Shown in pieces: positions 46,889-58,510 of a stretch of 64,000 nt of DNA. Source of the stretch: Tipula vernalis (Eukaryota; Arthropoda; Insecta; Diptera; Tipulidae); assembly GCA_958295665.1 (NCBI GenBank), contig OY282558.1:332293106-332357105 (forward strand). Direction: 5' to 3'. The translations under genes were made by a program, and so were the position numbers. The notes beneath the pieces are model-generated. The model was given only the letters and a program-made list of their open reading frames with translations, searched no databases and was not told the origin of the DNA. Positions within the stretch are counted from its first letter, which is position 1; each line of letters opens with the position of its first letter.

Positions 46889-47147
46889 CACCCATCCCCC
46901 GCTTTACACGGAAGATAGGTTCCTCACAAAACCGTGTAACTCGAAAAATTAACTTCTATTTCTATCAAAGTTTATACTAGGAATTCGTAATACAACACGT
47001 ACAAAATTGTATTCTTTGCATGTATATTGGCAGTACAACATTTAAAATGTTACTGTCAATGTTTTTGGTAAAAATTTTTTTGATTTTAAAATACGTGTAA
47101 GATCGAAAACGTGTTAAACGAATAGCGTGTTAAACGGGGGATTGGTG
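46889..47147. mobile_element. TA-flanked MITE (pogo/Tc1-mariner type) inside retroposon B
   Basis: The left end CACCCATCCCCCGCTTTACACG-like sequence is inverted at the right end as CGTGTTAAACGGGGGATTGGTG-like sequence. TA flanks both sides (46887-46888 and 47148-47149). The inner motif CGTGTTAAACG occurs twice near the right end. TA duplication and a terminus with CCCCCG-TTTACACG resemble pogo-group non-autonomous elements. Copy A of the host retroposon lacks the insert, which confirms the boundaries. Confidence 0.75.
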
Positions 47148-47206
47148 TATATACATTTTAATTTTAATTCTAATTCAATTCAATTTTAGTGAAATAATAA
47201 TTAATC

Positions 47207-47700
47207 AGGCAATATTTTATATTTATCGATAAAGAAATCAAAATTCTTGATTTATTGACTAAGTGCATGATTTTAACTTTTGTGTGGTTGTACATGGAAT
47301 TTAATTACTAAAATCTAATAATTGGATCGTATTAAAATTGATTTTAACTTAATTTGATATACGTAGTTAATTTCATATCTAATTTTATTTTTGTGTTTTA
47401 TTTTATGTACATGGGACACAAATATATTCCTGAATTTTGTTACATAGAACAGGAATATTTGTATTTATCAGGCAATGTGTTGAATTTATAGTGAAAGAAA
47501 TCAAATTTCTTAATTTCTTAATTGCATGATTTTGATTTTAATGTTTGTGTAATTGTACATAAAATCTAAATACAAACGTCTCAAAATTGACTTAAATTTA
47601 TAAACGTATTTAATTTTCATGTTTTATTTTATTTTTACTAATATGTATCTATTAGTAATCTATGTATCTTGATACATAGAACAGGAATGTGTATATGCTC
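47207..47700. repeat. Tandem pair of ~261-bp units in retroposon B
   Basis: TCAGGCAATATTTTATATTTAT…AAAGAAATCAAAATTCTT…GCATGATTTT…TGTACAT (from 47207) is repeated from 47468 as TCAGGCAATGTGTTGAATTTAT…AAAGAAATCAAATTTCTT…GCATGATTTT…TGTACAT. Copy A has one related block near 25755, so the unit is a building block of the family. Confidence 0.7.
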
Positions 47701-47976
47701 GCTATAAGAGTATTATTTATTCGTATGTTATATAATGAAAATATGATACGTCCGTATTTTGGCCGTACATCCTAATCAATCAATCAATCAATATGTGAAG
47801 TTTCGTAACAAAAACACACGAGTGAAAAATTACATTGAGTTAAATACTTGTTATTTTAAATTCAAGAAATGAAATATTTTACATTAAATAGGATAGTTCG
47901 GCCAAAAGGCCAAATTTTATTGTAAAGAATGGGCATTGTTCTATAAGATCGCAATTATGGAAATTAATAACCTTCG

Positions 47977-48892
47977 GTGTCGAGTATAGCGAGTAGCGAT
48001 TTTTGCAAGATACCTTTAGTGGAGAATAAGAGCCTTAAGTGTCGTGAATTGAATGCTGTATTCCACATATTTCAACGGTGGGGAGGAATACCAAATTTTA
48101 ATTTTTTTGTTACGTCATATCGCTTTTGCTGGTTTGAGCAATTTATTGTTCAAACCAATAACATGAATATCACAGCGATTGTCGCAAGGTACCATTGTAG
48201 CGGCCCTGTTCATAACAAACATTTTTTGCTCAATTTTGATAGCGCAATAACGAAAATTATGTGAAGATGTAATTGTCAGATCGCGCGATATATGCAGCCA
48301 ACCCAAACTTTGGTTTGATTAAAATCATCGTACGATCCACAATCCCACCAATAAAAACCTACCCAAACACAAACAAAATCATTGAAAATTCAGGGTAATA
48401 AAATTCTAAAAAATAAAAATAAAAATTGTATCCAAATTGTGATAATTAGTAAGATTAAGTTAGTTGCTGCAGCCAGTACAAATAAAATGTAATTGATTTT
48501 TTTAATTTTTTTAAATCAAATTATAAATATTAAAATAAAATAAATGAAGTGTTTTAAATAGTATAAAAGTGAATATTACAACGATCATAAACAGACAATT
48601 CACCATTAGCGGAAAATATTAGCCTTAACTATTGTGAATCTAATGGTGTATAGCACATTTCTCAACGTTGGGGAGGAATTCAAATTTGAAATTTTTCTGT
48701 TACATCATATCGATTCACGGCACTTAAGGCTATTATTCCCCATTAATGGCATCTTGAGACAATCCCTGTGATATTCATGTTATTGGTTTACACAATAAAT
48801 AACTCAAGCAAGCAGAATCGATATGACGTAACAAAAAAAAAATTTAATCTTGGATTTCTCGCCACCGTTGAGAAATGGCACATCCACCACAT
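47977..48892. repeat. Complex inverted and direct repeat
   Basis: The block at 48020-48195 (GAGCCTTAAGTGTCGTGAATT, TTTCAACGGTGGGGAGGAAT, TTACGTCATATCG, AACCAATAACATGAATATCAC) is present as a partial direct copy at 48600-48718 (TAGCCTTAACTATTGTGAAT, TCTCAACGTTGGGGAGGAAT, TTACATCATATCG) and as an inverted copy at 48717-48892 (CGGCACTTAAGGCTATTATTC, GTGATATTCATGTTATTGGTT, CGATATGACGTAAC, CCACCGTTGAGAAA). Direct and inverted copies abut near 48717. No coding sequence was recognised. Confidence 0.7.
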
Positions 48893-51760
48893 GATTTATG
48901 TCACTTTAAACTATTACTGACAATCGTTCTCGAAAATATATTATTCTTGTCAAAAAATTATAAATCCTATTTTGTGTTATTTTTTTTTTTTTTTGTTAAA
49001 CTTCATCTCATCTTTTAATCATTGAAATTTTTGTCATAATGAAGAAGAATTAAATTAAGACTAATTTTGGAAATTTTTGGGAAATACGTAAAATAATTTT
49101 AATTATTTAAGTGTTTTCAGGTGAAGTAGTAGTTCGAAGAATATTGTAACGTTGAAATTTTAAAGTTAATAAAATGTATGGTTAATAAATTTAAATGTGC
49201 AATTTATTATTTTACTGCATAAGAGGATCCGTCGAGAGATCCGAGGGCGGGACACCATAAACCACATCTCCCCATAGCTATTAAGTTTACGTTAGAATTA
49301 TGTAGATAGAGTATTATTTTAGGCGTAATATTGTACCAATTTTTAATTTTAATTTTTAACTGGGTTAAAGGGTCTCGTAAAATATAATCGAAAGGGGAGG
49401 ACAATTTCAGTTTCTTATAAAATTGTCTGTCCTATTGTAGATCGTCCCCTGTCTATCTTAGTTTCCTTTTTAATTTTTTCAGGAGGGGTAATTTAAAAAT
49501 AAACCGTAAAAAATTGTAACCTTTCCAAAATGCCTAGATACGAGTATTCAAGAGTTTAGAGAATGGAAAAGAGAAGCTTACATCACAGTGGAAAATAATA
49601 TCTCGAGGCGATTTAAATATGCCTAAAAACACTGCGGTGGAGCATTAGGTTTTAGGTACGAAATGAGCAATGGTTATAATGGCTTTTTAATAGTTGTAGA
49701 TATATAGTATATTTATTGTTCCATGATTTCCAAAGGCTATTGGTTCCTTTTATTTTAAATAAATGTATAAGATTCAGTTCATCTCCCAACCAAATAATGT
49801 CACTTTCTTGCCTTCTGGCAGTAGTTTTTTATGAATAACGATTGAACGAGCTCAATAAGATCAGCTGGAGGAAGGAGGAAGAACTTAGAGTTTTGAAAAG
49901 TAGAGATGAAAGTTTGTGAACTTACAAAATTTCTCGAAATACAAGCGTTTAAAGAATAGAGGGTTCGTGGTGGGAACAATTGGCGGCAAAGGTATCCCAA
50001 GATGGTTCAAGCAAAGCTACAGCTGTGTATTTTAAAATATCGATAAATAGAGCGGCCAATGTATATTTATGTGGTTTTCGAGTAGCTGTATAATCCACTT
50101 GTATTATTTTTGCAAAATAAATTTTCTTAAGACGTTTTGGATGGTGTGATTATGCATGAATTTAATTTCTACTTGAGATAAACTAGCAAATTATTTAAAT
50201 TTTGTATACATTCATCATAATTTAAAACCCATTTTCTTCTTTTGGTATTTATATATGAGACACTAGCAAAAATGTATATATGTAGTTGAGGTAGGTAAAT
50301 AACCCGGGTTTAAAACAATTATTTTAGGTAGTTCGCGTGTCTATATTCAATAACAAAAATTAGAAATATACAAAAAAATAGAAAACCAAATCAAAATAGA
50401 CGTAGGTACTTGTTACCTACATAGAAGTATATTATAACATATTAAACAGCAGGTGAATTAAAATTTAAATTTCATGTGATAATCATACAAAACGGTTGAG
50501 GTGAAATATTTGGACTGAGTTTACGATTTAATTAATAATTATGAAAAAAAAAATTATAGATGTAATGTATTTTATAGTATTTGGTCACGTTTTTGTTAGT
50601 CAAACGATACCAAACATTTCGTTACTTACGATGTAATTTACCTCGAATGAAATTTGAATATTTTGACTAAATTAAAAATTATATTTATAGAAATGTACAC
50701 AAAATATTTCAATATTTTATTAACTAATTAATTTCATGAAATATAAATGACCACATTTACAATGAAATTATTCAATTAGCTGAAAAATGAAACTTATTAT
50801 GTTTGGTTTATTGACATTTTTGAATTATTCTTTTTAGTTTTGTTTTTGTTTCCGAAAATATTTAATAAATATTGATGTTTGGTTACGATATGGATGAAAA
50901 CATGTGATATACAAATATTTTAATTGTTTTCGAGTCAGGTATATTAATATACATAATTTTATTTTTACGTGAATGCATTAAATTATTGACACCATAATTA
51001 TTTTTGCAAGTATTTTAATTGTTTTAAACAAAATGTAACCGGATATTCGAAAAATAGCAAAAAAATATTTTCAATTTAATACTTTAATAGCTGACTGCAG
51101 GCAGGGACGAGAAATTATATTACTTTTATGGGGTTTATGTAGTAAATCATATAGTTTCTCGTTAATTTTCTCTTTATAATCCAGTGTTTGACCGTAAATT
51201 CTTACGGAAAATATCGATTTTCGTGAAATTTGGACTGTACGTCGGGAATAGCTAATGGGACTATCTAAAAAATTCATGTTTAAGAGCAGATAAGTGATAT
51301 CCCAATTAATTTTCATCCCAGAGCAATAAAAAACATAACAAAATTACCTTAATTTTTGTACTTTTAGTTTTTGTGTTATTGTGAAAAAAGGAAATTATTT
51401 TCAAAAATTTGAAAAATCATTTCATAATTGAATCAAACTTTTTTCAAATAGACATTTTCAACCGTTCAAACTTCTAGAACAATTTGATGAGTACCTAAGT
51501 AAAGTGCATTGTAAATGAATTACGTTTAATTTTAATTTTTGCGGTTAATCCATTGGTTTCTTTGCTGACTTTTTATCCGAAAAAAAGAGACAACCATTTT
51601 GTTTTTTTTTTTTCATAACTCCGTAAGTTGAAATAATAATGACTTTTACTAAAGCTCATTTTGAAGGTCTTTTCAAGTTCTTTAAAAAAGGTCTAACAAG
51701 TTGTCTTCCAAAAATTCGTCGTTTTTCCGTTATTTAACGTTGAGGGGTTCGAATTTGGCT
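48893..51760. other. No gene seen
   Basis: AT-rich DNA without supported genes. A ~40-bp segment near 51200-51240 (minus strand GTCCAAATTTCACGAAAATC) is shared with 58112-58150, indicating a small dispersed repeat rather than a gene. The minus-strand frame at 51071-51316 overlaps it and is not otherwise supported. Confidence 0.45.
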
Positions 51761-52309
51761 TACGGCGAATAAAAAGTCACCTTCAACTAGTGTGTCCTAC
51801 CCGCGATTTCCCGCGAGCGAAATCCCAGGAAATTGATCTATGTTTATAATCCCGATTCCCGGTAATTTTTGGTTAAAATCCTAGTATTTACGAAAAATCT
51901 CTTTTCACGCAATTTCGATTTTTGATTTGTAAAATAAAAGCAATTGTATACATTTAGGCCAATTTATTTTTGTTTATTTATTAAAATTCGCCATAAAGAT
52001 GTGTTAAAGTTCGATTCTAATGCTGAATTATAAATTGTTTTTGAAATGAGAAGTTTTTGAGTGTTTTTGAAAGTTTTTGACCATTTGTGTGATTAGCAAA
52101 ATCTTGAATAATTGTACTTGTTTATCTTATTAATTTTGTAAGTCGCATAATTGCTTTTTTGCATATTGTAGTGTAGTGTACTGTAATGTGTTTTTTAACG
52201 TATCCGAGATTCCGACACTGAGCCCAGGTAACGGTAAGTAGAAAAAAAAAAACAAGAAGTGAACCAAATTTAATTTTTTCCGAATAGAGAATATTACGGA
52301 CTTACGGTT

Positions 52310-52530
52310 AAATCAATGCCACTACATAAAAAGCCATGACACAAAAATGTGTGGTAGTCTGTGTTAAGGGTAAAAAGATTTTTATGTTTCTATGAAACGT
52401 AAACAAAATCATATGGGATTTTAAAATGCATTATTTTGTGTCGTCTTTATTTTCCATTTAAATGAAAATTTTTATTGATAAATATAAATAATTTGAAATT
52501 AAATATACTGAGTTGCAGCTTGTTCACAAT
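52310..52530 (-). repeat. Inverted copy of the leader of the downstream hAT
   Basis: AATCAATGCCACTACATAAA, ATCATATGGGATTTTAAAAT and TTGAAATTAAATATACTGA match in reverse complement the region 56400-56645, which lies just upstream of the BED-hAT pseudogene. The pair therefore spans about 4.3 kb in inverted orientation. It may be a relic of a second copy of the same element pointing the other way. Confidence 0.65.
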
Positions 52531-53340
52531 TTAAATTGATATTAATAATCATTTATTAAGTAATTTTGCATTTTTATAAATTTATTTTTTGCTCAAAACA
52601 TCGCCATGATTCGTGTTTTATTAAACATTTCAATTTCGTTTTTCATTTCGTTAAGTAGTTTAGTACAAATTCCCACTTCAATGGGAATAGACATGTTGTT
52701 AGTTTGTCCGAATATTGGGTAATGAGAAAATATGGAGGACATTTTTTGGACGTTTCGTCATTATTTGATTAATTTAATTTATTCAAAGTTGAAACCAAAT
52801 TTATTGCAGGATTATAAAGTGTTTTTAAAAAACCAGTAATAAATAAATTTTCATTTTATTGTAAAAAGGGATTGCATTAAAATTTTTATTTTTAGTCAAT
52901 TTTATTTTGTGATTATGATTAAAGTTGATATGTCAATAAAATTCTTACACTGTATTCTAGTTGTTTCAGTTGATTTCAATGGGGTACATTTTTTTTTTTC
53001 TTTTATGACGTTTTCGATGGCTCATCATCGAATAATGAGATATGGACATTCACAAGTGTGCCAGCCGTACTAATTAAAGAGGCAGTATTCTCACGTTGCT
53101 TATCGACACCGGAAAAATCAAATTGCTAATTCTACGAAATTGCGTCGACAATGATTCAGGTGGGAACAATCAAAGAAAAAAAGCTGTGCTTATTATAGAG
53201 AATTGTTCAGGTGGCATTTTATAGTTCGACGATTATTTACGTTTATGTGGCTTCTTATTCTAAAACGAGTAATGTGAAATAAACTATTTGATTTTATTAA
53301 AGCTGCCATCGACGCCATGAACATATTTTTAGTACGTATA

Positions 53341-53723
53341 GGCCGGTACACATTGAGGACGAGTAACGAGAACGATATTCCCTTTTTTACCAAATTATGT
53401 AAGAAAATTATTAAAATAGTTAAATTGTATGATTTTAATTAATGATAGTTAAAATATCATCCATTTACTAAAAATAAAATTTAAAATTTTAACAGTTTTG
53501 ACACAAAATTTTAATTTATCGTCGATAATTTTTAATTTACGACGATAAATTGAATTTTTTTATTAATCTGTTAAAATTTTAAATTTTATTTTTAGTAAAT
53601 GCACGATATTTTAACTATCGTTCATTAAAATCGTACGGTTTTCATTATTTTAATAATTTTCATACATAATTTGGTAAAAAAGGGAATATCGTTCTCGTTA
53701 CTCGTTCTCAATGTGTATTGGCC
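53341..53723. mobile_element. Palindromic MITE, 383 bp
   Basis: GGCCGGTACACATTGAGGAC at the left is inverted at the right as CTCAATGTGTATTGGCC. Pairing continues through AACGAGAACGATATTCCC / GGGAATATCGTTCTCGTT to the centre, where TTATCGTCGATAATT / ACGACGATAA forms the tip, so the whole element is one long hairpin. The target duplication is unclear (TATA on the left, TCTA on the right). No protein is encoded. Confidence 0.8.
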
Positions 53724-54354
53724 TCTAATCATTCCAATTCTTGTAGTATATGTACTTCAGCAAGTATTTCTTTGCATATAGGACGCCATCGGTTGTAAGA
53801 CACATTCAACAATTTAACTTAATTTTTCAAAAACAATTTCGCCATGACTATAAGATAAGACATCGATTGTAAGGCTTATTACGTAATTGGAATATATGCG
53901 AAGAAATTCTGTAAGTAATAGACAAATTTAAAATATTTTTACAAGGCATATCTTTTTCGGCTGCCTTGAGAAACAATGTTTTACAAACACTATGACGTCA
54001 TTGGTATCCGTGCCACTGGTAGAAGTAATTTGTAACGTTATGATCGCAAGAAGTGGCATGTAGAATAACCATAAAATTATTATTGGCAATAGACCATCAA
54101 CGAACTAATAAATAAAAATAACACAATTTGGCTGTAATTTGACAGTTCAACTGACTATATGAGTTGAAGTGAACAAATTCGAGGAATGAAATATGAAAAA
54201 TTTAAAACAAACTTTAAATCATTTATTTATTTAAGAATTACTGGTTTTTTGACATTTTGAGGGTACACTAAAATTGATGAGTATTTTCGACACAAACACA
54301 AGATCAATTGCATGGCGAGATGAATGCGATTGATAAACTAAATTCGTATAGAAA

Positions 54355-54735
54355 CTAAATTCTTATAACCACTGACTTGCAGTTAACAATGCTCCACCAA
54401 CGTTTTATGATTTTCAGAAACTCTACAGTGCCCTCGACCTCTGTTAATTCGCTGCTTGTTTCTAGTGATGCGATTGTGGACTCATGAAAAATATTTGCAA
54501 CGAATTGCACACTTTGCCGTTCAGTAGTGCTGGGAAAAGTACTTCTCTTATTTAATTTAAACGCTTTTTTTACGGGTTGGTTTGTTTCGCTAACATAAAG
54601 GTCGCGAATGTCTTTGAAGCACGCCATCTTAAGGGAAGACCGTCCTTCAAAATCTGGATAGTAACATGTCACCTTATCATGTTTATTGATCCAGTTGTTC
54701 AAATATGAACTGGATCGTACATTAAAAATATACAT
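54355..54735 (-). pseudogene. P-element-type transposase fragment
   Basis: One open exon-sized stretch on the minus strand, preceded by an acceptor-like TGATTTCCCTGGTAG at about 54736. It reads YLNNWINKHDK, then KDIRDLYV, KAFKLNKRSTFPSTTERQSV, QFVANIFHESTIASL and EGTVEFLKIIKRWWSIVNCKS. The succession of an aligned Lys-Leu segment, a VANIF helix and a GT-EF-K…NxKS block resembles the part of P-element/THAP9-family transposases after the catalytic region. The DDE residues are not in this fragment. I see no THAP domain or termini nearby. The family call is from remembered pattern, not a search. Confidence 0.5.
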
Positions 54736-54895
54736 CTACCAGGGAAATCAGGATTGGCAAATTGAAACAAATTCGGCGCAAAAATATGTTGGCTTTGACT
54801 TTGAAGTCAGCCGAATATATTTAATTTTCTAAATATATAATTTTGGAAATTATTGTACGAAAAAAAATAATTTTAAAAATTCTGAATTGAGTAAA

Positions 54896-55136
54896 ATGGG
54901 AACATGCGTCAGCCGTGGATCACTGAAGTGCCGTTTCGAGTGTTTCAAAAGTCGTGGGAAAAAGCTATCCTGCAAATAATGTCGTAGATCCAAAAATCCA
55001 GTCTTGGCTGAATTCTCAGGATAACGCTGTTAGATCTACTACAATAAAGATACCCATACCTCATCTTGCACAATCTGCTATAAATGAGCTTAAAGCTCAA
55101 AGTGGATTGTGTAAGTGGGATTGGTATACTAATTAA
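54896..55136 (+). pseudogene. Small ORF with N-myristoylation-like start, frameshifted; unknown
   Basis: The ATG at 54896 reads MGTCVSRGSLKCRFECF, whose Met-Gly-x-x-x-Ser start fits the N-myristoylation consensus with a neighbouring Cys that could be palmitoylated. This frame ends after 27 codons at 54977-54979. An overlapping frame then continues with NVVDPKIQSWLNSQDNAV and IPIPHLAQSAINEL and ends GLCKWDWYTN at 55136. If the two belong together, one frameshift separates them. A direct repeat (TTGTTTTGTAACTAGTAA twice) and (AAAT)n follow near 55140-55190. I cannot name the protein; a retrocopy of a host gene is possible. Confidence 0.3.
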
Positions 55137-55190
55137 ATTGTTTTGTAACTAGTAAATTGTTTTGTAACTAGTAACTAGTAAATAAATAAA

Positions 55191-56399
55191 TAAATATTTG
55201 CTTTGAAATTGAAAACATATTTTGATTTATCCGATGGTTATCTGTTACTATTACAATTACTTGCAAATTTAAAGACTGTACTAATTTTGAAACACCTTAA
55301 GCGTAATTGAGTGGACATCATTTCCGGAGGGGTTATTCACAGGACGTAAGATACGATTTCTTTAAAATTACCGAACGCGGAACTAACGAGGAATGCAAGT
55401 ACATTTTTCGCAACGTTTGAATTATTCTCAGCATATCCCGTTAATTTTTAAGGCTTAAAATTAATTTGCGCCTTTAGATACATTTCATCTAATTGTAAAA
55501 TAACTTTACGCTGCATATGTTATAAATGTTGAGCTTGTTTTAACAGATACATTGTATTACGTTCAAACTGGGTCGGGCTAACATTTTGAAGGCAAGATAG
55601 TCGCTGTAGAGTTCTCTTACTCGGAAGGATTAGCATGTGTTCACCCCTCATTAACTCGTAAGTCACAGGTGATTGAAGGTAAATTAAATGGGACTTTACA
55701 ACAAAGCATAATTTTTAACTGGTCCTTAATTATTTCTAAGATACCACAATACTTAAAATCAACGTTCTCCGCTAAACTTAAAAGATCGCTTGTTTTAGTT
55801 GAAATGTCAATTAACAAATTATTAAATTTTTGGTTCGAGGAGTTTTCATAAGAATCGCAAAAAAATCTGAAATTGTGTCATTTAATTGAGACCAACATTT
55901 AAATTGTTAAGTCGATAAAAATTGCCGTTCAAATTGTTTGAAATTTTTTACATAATGCGAAATACAAAAATGCTGTAAACGAATTAAATAAAATTTTAAC
56001 TTATTTAAAACCCGCAATAATTATATTTGCTCAAAATAATTGAATTACACTTTATTAGTGTTTACTTATCTTAAAATCGTCGATATTGTATTTAAATAAT
56101 TAATCAAAAATTATTCCTTAAACAAGAATACTTTTAGTCGCCAAACAATTTTCATGAAAAAAAAGAAACATTTTCCTAACGTCAAAAAAAATCAACTGTA
56201 AAAAAACATAATAAAATGAATAGGATCCCTACATATACATATAACATACATAACATCATTTCATTTCGACGAGCAAATTTGTGCTAAACGAAAGTGGTAA
56301 GCAAAGTAATAAAACTAATCGAGTAAATAATGTACGAAATGAAATTTTTAAAACTTTACTAAAATGGAAAATTGTCTATTAAAATTTTATTAATTTCAA
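55191..56399. other. No gene seen
   Basis: AT-rich DNA. The 60-codon frame at 55669-55851 has no known motif. No terminal repeats were recognised. Confidence 0.4.
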
Positions 56400-56645
56400 T
56401 TGAAATTGTGTAAAACCTGCAATTCAATATATTTAACTTCAAATTATTTATATAGTATTTATAAATAAAATTTTTCATTTAAATTGCAAATAAAGACGAT
56501 ATCAAATAATGAATTTTAAAATCCCATATGATTTGAGTTACGTTCCATAGAAAAATAAAAAATTTTATTCCCCTCTTTATATTAATGATTTGACTTTTTT
56601 AGACTGATGTCACAGCTATTTATGTAGTGGCATTGGTTAAATAAT
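56400..56645 (+). repeat. Leader region of the BED-hAT, with an inverted copy at 52310-52530
   Basis: Contains TTGCAAATAAAGACGATATC, ATTTTAAAATCCCATATGAT and TTTATGTAGTGGCATTGGTT, all found in reverse complement at 52310-52530. It ends just before the transposase start at 56672, so it is probably the 5' untranslated region of that element. Confidence 0.6.
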
Positions 56646-56671
56646 TATAAACGCGTTTTTTTTCTGAGAAC

Positions 56672-58096
56672 ATGTCTAAAAGAATGTATCAAAAATGTGG
56701 AATCATTTCAAAAGAGGCGGTAATCGCGAGAAAGCATCTTGCATACACTTGTTCAACCACGATTGCTTGTAAAGGGTCGTCAACCAGTGGATTACTCCGT
56801 CATACTACAGCACTTCATCCAGAAAAACATCGTAAGCCAACTGAAAATGAAGCAAATTTAAGTGCAGGACCATCAACGTCAAAACATCCTAAAATTCAAC
56901 CTACCATATTCAAGTACACCAAACCACAGTCTATGGCTGAAGTTGTGTTTTTAAACTATGTCCATTGGATGGGTTTTCAATTTCTGATGTATGTAGGTGT
57001 GTATTTATAAGAGCGTCTTTTAACTAGCTAAAACAAAAACAAATGTGATGAAACTCATACATGATTACTGTAAATCGGTAGAAATAGAAACGATTGCAAA
57101 AATTAATTTATGCAAAAAGGAAAATTCCGGCCAATTATTAAGTTTGACCCTCGATGAATGGACGAGTTTCAAAAACCGATGTTATTTGAATATGAATCTA
57201 CATTATTCTAATGGTTCATATGACAATCTCGGCTTGATAAGAATTTATGGAAGTTGTACGGCTGACGTTTTAACAAATCTACTCGAGCGGAAGCTAATTA
57301 ATTTCTAGATCAGCTTAAACGAGGTTATAGTGGTAACAACGATGGAGCGTCCGTGATGCAAAAATTTGGCATAGAACAATTAATTATAATTCATCAACTA
57401 TGCTTAGTAAATCACGGAATTCAACTCGCAATTAGTGACCTTCTTTATAAGAATGTAGGGGTATCAAAACCCTACATTGATATTGATGACGATCTACTCG
57501 ATATATCCTCTTCAGAGGATCAAGATGAAAGTACTGAAGAAACCTTCGAAGATGAATATAACCAAGACGATGATCTCCAACTGATACTGTCATTGAAATT
57601 CGTGAAGATTTTAAAACGATTTTGAACAATTTTCAAACAATCAGCTGTAAAGAACTGTATGCTACAAAAAACTGCAAAGATCGAGCTTAGAAAAGAACTA
57701 AATCTTATGCTCGATTCTCCAACGCGATGGAACAGTATCAAAAAGGCTTTAAACGATCTAAGTTCATCGTTCAAGCTAGTCGAGGAGAAAATTTCCAAGA
57801 TACAAGAATTGCTTCACGTTTCAAAACCAATGGAAACAGCAGTTAAAGCTTTCAGCGAAAGAATTTGTAATCTAATTACTTCTGAGGGAATTATTAAATT
57901 TTTGTTAAACTTACTTTCCAAAATACCTGGCAATTTGTCGAATGATTTTTTGGAAGCTCTGAAAACCGGGTTATCGGAGAGTAACTCAAAAAATATTGAT
58001 TTATCGAAGAAAATGTATATAACATTATCAGAATTCACCCCTCTATGCTCTATTTTGTCACATATCGGCACTATATACGGCACTTTTATTCCTTGA
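56672..58096 (+). pseudogene. BED-finger hAT transposase, frameshifted and lacking the C-terminal domain
   Basis: The BED finger is split by a frameshift near 56745: one frame gives MWNHFKRGGNREKASC, the other CSTTIACKGSSTSGLLRH and ALHPEKH, together a Cys-Cys-His-His finger. After a break near 57010, the frame from 57045 reads LLSLTLDEWTSFKNRCYLNMNLHY, which holds the first catalytic Asp. A shift near 57310 leads to HQLCLVNHGIQLAISDLLY, the RNase H-like His block, then an acidic stretch. From 57659 LMLDSPTRWNSIKKAL and a helical region follow to 58096. The usual hAT dimerisation block with a WW and SSAxxERxFS motif is absent; the sequence changes to other repeats at about 58100. No termini or 8-bp duplication were found. 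Confidence 0.75.
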
Positions 58097-58262
58097 TCCA
58101 TTCCCTACTTACTGTCCAAATTTCACGAAAATCGGTTTTGTCCGTAAGAATTCTGAGCGAAGAACCGTCACTCACTGGACTATTGTTGAATGATAAATTA
58201 TTTTTGCGACTTGTACTTTTAACCGGTACATTTTGTACTTATGCGTTCCACTGACTTACTCA

Positions 58263-58510
58263 AATGTTACCACTTTTTGGTACGATTTCACCAAATCTTA
58301 ACTGCCATCACTGCCCTTTAAGTAATGTATATTGACTTAATGAACACACGATTTGTAGTAAACTTTTATTTCAATTTGACCAGAATACTGTTGTTATTAA
58401 TTTTTTTTTAAATTTTGGTTTAAATAAATAAATTATTATAAGAAAATGAAAACGATTTACTTAAACGACATTCATTATTATGTCGAAATTCAAACATTTA
58501 TGAAAATATT
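58263..58510 (+). repeat. Dispersed repeat X, copy 3, with adjoining palindrome-arm end
   Basis: TTTTTGGTACGATTTCACCA and CTGCCATCACTGCC match the right palindrome arm near 33388-33425, followed by GTAATGTATATTGACTTAAT, TTCAATTTGACCAGAATACT and AACGATTTACTTAAACGACA as in copies 1 and 2. It lies directly after the truncated hAT. Confidence 0.7.

Larger units (their letters stand above)
46747..47790 (+). mobile_element. Retroposon copy B: non-coding, long target duplication, (AATC)n tail
   Basis: Flanked by diverged direct repeats of about 24 bp: ATATGTGAAATTTTTGTAAC… at 46722 and ATATGTGAAGTTTCGTAAC… at 47791. The tail is (AATC)n at 47774-47790. The 5' region shares AAAGAGGATAGACGTGTTTT, TTTCCTCTTCAAAATTTAA and ATGTATATACTTTATA with copy A. 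A 259-bp MITE is inserted at 46889; without it the copy is about 785 bp. It contains a tandem pair at 47207 and 47468. The diverged target repeats suggest this copy is older than A. No protein is encoded. Confidence 0.72.

Noticed and set aside
52950..53190. Possible gene fragment with GC-richer sequence
   Set aside because: No frame longer than about 50 codons and no motif; left unannotated.
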